Shown here one piece after another: positions 5,995 to 6,815 of a stretch of 6,815 nucleotides of DNA. The stretch is from an uncultured Emergencia sp. (lineage in GTDB: Bacteria; Bacillota; Clostridia; Peptostreptococcales; Anaerovoracaceae). The DNA lies in contig CABSEO010000104.1 of NCBI GenBank assembly GCA_902476665.1, positions 1-6,815 on the forward strand. Direction: 5' to 3'. A program made the position numbers and the translations under genes. The stretch's first letter is position 1, and every line of letters starts with the position of its first letter. The notes beneath the pieces are model-generated. The model made no database searches. It saw only the letters and a program-made list of their open reading frames with translations, and was not told the DNA's origin.

Positions 5995-6795
5995 ATGCTC
6001 TATGGAAGTGTGGGAGCAAATATGAAACACAGCTATTCAAAAGTAATTCATGAGGCACTGGGATACCCATGGGAGCTGATGTCGCTGACACCGGACCAGG
6101 TGGATGAACTTCTGAAGAAGCGGGAGTTTGGAGGCCTTTCTATTACGATTCCATATAAAAAAATGGTGATACCTTATTGTGATAAAGTTTCTTCACTTGC
6201 AGAAAAAATCGGTGCAGTAAATGCACTGTATTTTGATGAAGAGGGGAAGTTATGCGGCACCAATACGGATTACATGGGATTTTTGTATGCCATGGATACT
6301 GCCGGTATTGCAATTGGCGGAAAGAAAGCTGTCATTCTTGGCGATGGCGCTACTTGTCAGACCATAAAAAGAGCTTTAACGGACAGGGGAATCAGAGAAA
6401 TTGTTGTGGTATCCAGAAAGGTGGAATCATCCTGTATCAGAGAAGAAAATGGAATTGCTGCAAGAATGGTGAACTATGAACAGCTTAGAGACCATAGTGA
6501 TGCGAATCTGATTATCAATGCTACTCCCGTGGGGATGTATCCAGATACGGAAGCAAAACTGGTTGATCTGGAGATGTTTCCGCAGTGCAGCGGAGTATTT
6601 GATGTGATTTATAATCCGTATAAAACGAAACTGGTGAAACAGGCTGATGCACTGAATATTCCGGCATCCGGAGGTCTCTGCATGCTGGTGGCGCAGGCTA
6701 CGGCTGCGGCGAATTTCTTTATGAGAAAACCGGGTTATTATGACAAAGAAAATCAGAGAATTATTGACATGCTGAAAAAACAGTTCGTTGATTAG
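5995..6795 (+). CDS. Shikimate dehydrogenase-like (AroE family) oxidoreductase
   Basis: The 266-residue protein is of typical AroE length. The start at 5995 is chosen over ATG at 5974 because AAGGAGAG (5981-5988) lies just upstream of it and within the longer form. Family features in order are: substrate-serine region KHSYSK (S13, S15; the usual form is HSxSP, here Lys replaces Pro); SITIPYKK with catalytic Lys55; GAVNAL; GTNTDYMGF with Asn90 and catalytic Asp92; a nucleotide-binding loop GDGATC (116-121) replacing the usual GAGGAA; VVSRK (138-142), whose Arg fits NADP preference; NATPVGM (175-181); YNPYKTKL; and GLCMLVAQA. The catalytic Lys-Asp pair is intact, so the enzyme should be an NAD(P)-dependent dehydrogenase of a shikimate- or quinate-like alcohol. 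The changed loop, the Lys16 and the absence of neighbouring aro genes suggest a specialised paralogue rather than the housekeeping biosynthetic AroE. It is paired with the upstream ABM-protein gene. Confidence 0.88.
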   Translation: MLYGSVGANMKHSYSKVIHEALGYPWELMSLTPDQVDELLKKREFGGLSITIPYKKMVIPYCDKVSSLAEKIGAVNALYFDEEGKLCGTNTDYMGFLYAMDTAGIAIGGKKAVILGDGATCQTIKRALTDRGIREIVVVSRKVESSCIREENGIAARMVNYEQLRDHSDANLIINATPVGMYPDTEAKLVDLEMFPQCSGVFDVIYNPYKTKLVKQADALNIPASGGLCMLVAQATAAANFFMRKPGYYDKENQRIIDMLKKQFVD

Positions 6796-6815
6796 TTTTC
6801 ATAGAATAAATCCAA

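Noticed and set aside
1..6815. CRISPR arrays, tRNA/rRNA genes, insertion sequences or phage genes
   Set aside because: No regularly spaced repeats, tRNA-like folds, transposase or integrase motifs, or terminal repeats were seen anywhere in the window.

Overview
The window looks like chromosomal DNA from an anaerobic low-to-moderate-GC Firmicute, most likely a clostridial or Lachnospiraceae-type gut bacterium. I infer this from strong AGGAGG-type ribosome sites, TTG/ATG start usage, AT-rich intergenic DNA, a GlmL/MutL-family reactivase and a sigma-54 regulatory module. The species cannot be read from the sequence.

Region 1 (1-989, minus strand) is the first 329 codons of a sigma-54 enhancer-binding regulator. 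It has an N-terminal sensor-like region, a PAS domain and the beginning of the AAA+ domain with Walker A; the rest lies beyond the left edge. Region 2 (990-1328) is a 339-base divergent regulatory region. It holds three related imperfect 18-bp dyads (best at 1029-1046) that look like activator binding sites, and a good -24/-12 sigma-54 promoter (1223-1238) reading rightward.

Region 3 (1329-4492) is a tight two-gene operon: a MutL/GlmL-family ATPase (TTG start, strong Shine-Dalgarno) and, overlapping it by one base, a 585-residue protein with a large N-terminal domain and a C-terminal B12-binding domain with D-x-H-x-x-G. The pairing indicates an adenosylcobalamin-dependent carbon-skeleton mutase made as one chain, with its own reactivating ATPase. 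Its substrate is not evident and none of the usual glutamate-fermentation partners is present. A clear intrinsic terminator (4537-4575) closes this unit.

Region 4 (4601-6795) holds an EamA-family membrane transporter, then, after a possible weak terminator and a possible housekeeping promoter, a small antibiotic-biosynthesis-monooxygenase (ABM)-fold protein and a shikimate-dehydrogenase-like oxidoreductase that form a pair 24 bases apart. Whether these three work in the same pathway as the mutase is only suggested by proximity.

The working picture is that the PAS regulator senses a metabolite or a redox/energy state, binds the dyads, and turns on the mutase and its reactivase through sigma-54. 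The mutase rearranges an unidentified acid, and the neighbouring transporter and oxidoreductases may move or process related compounds. The most interesting candidate is this sigma-54-controlled, single-chain B12 mutase of unknown substrate.
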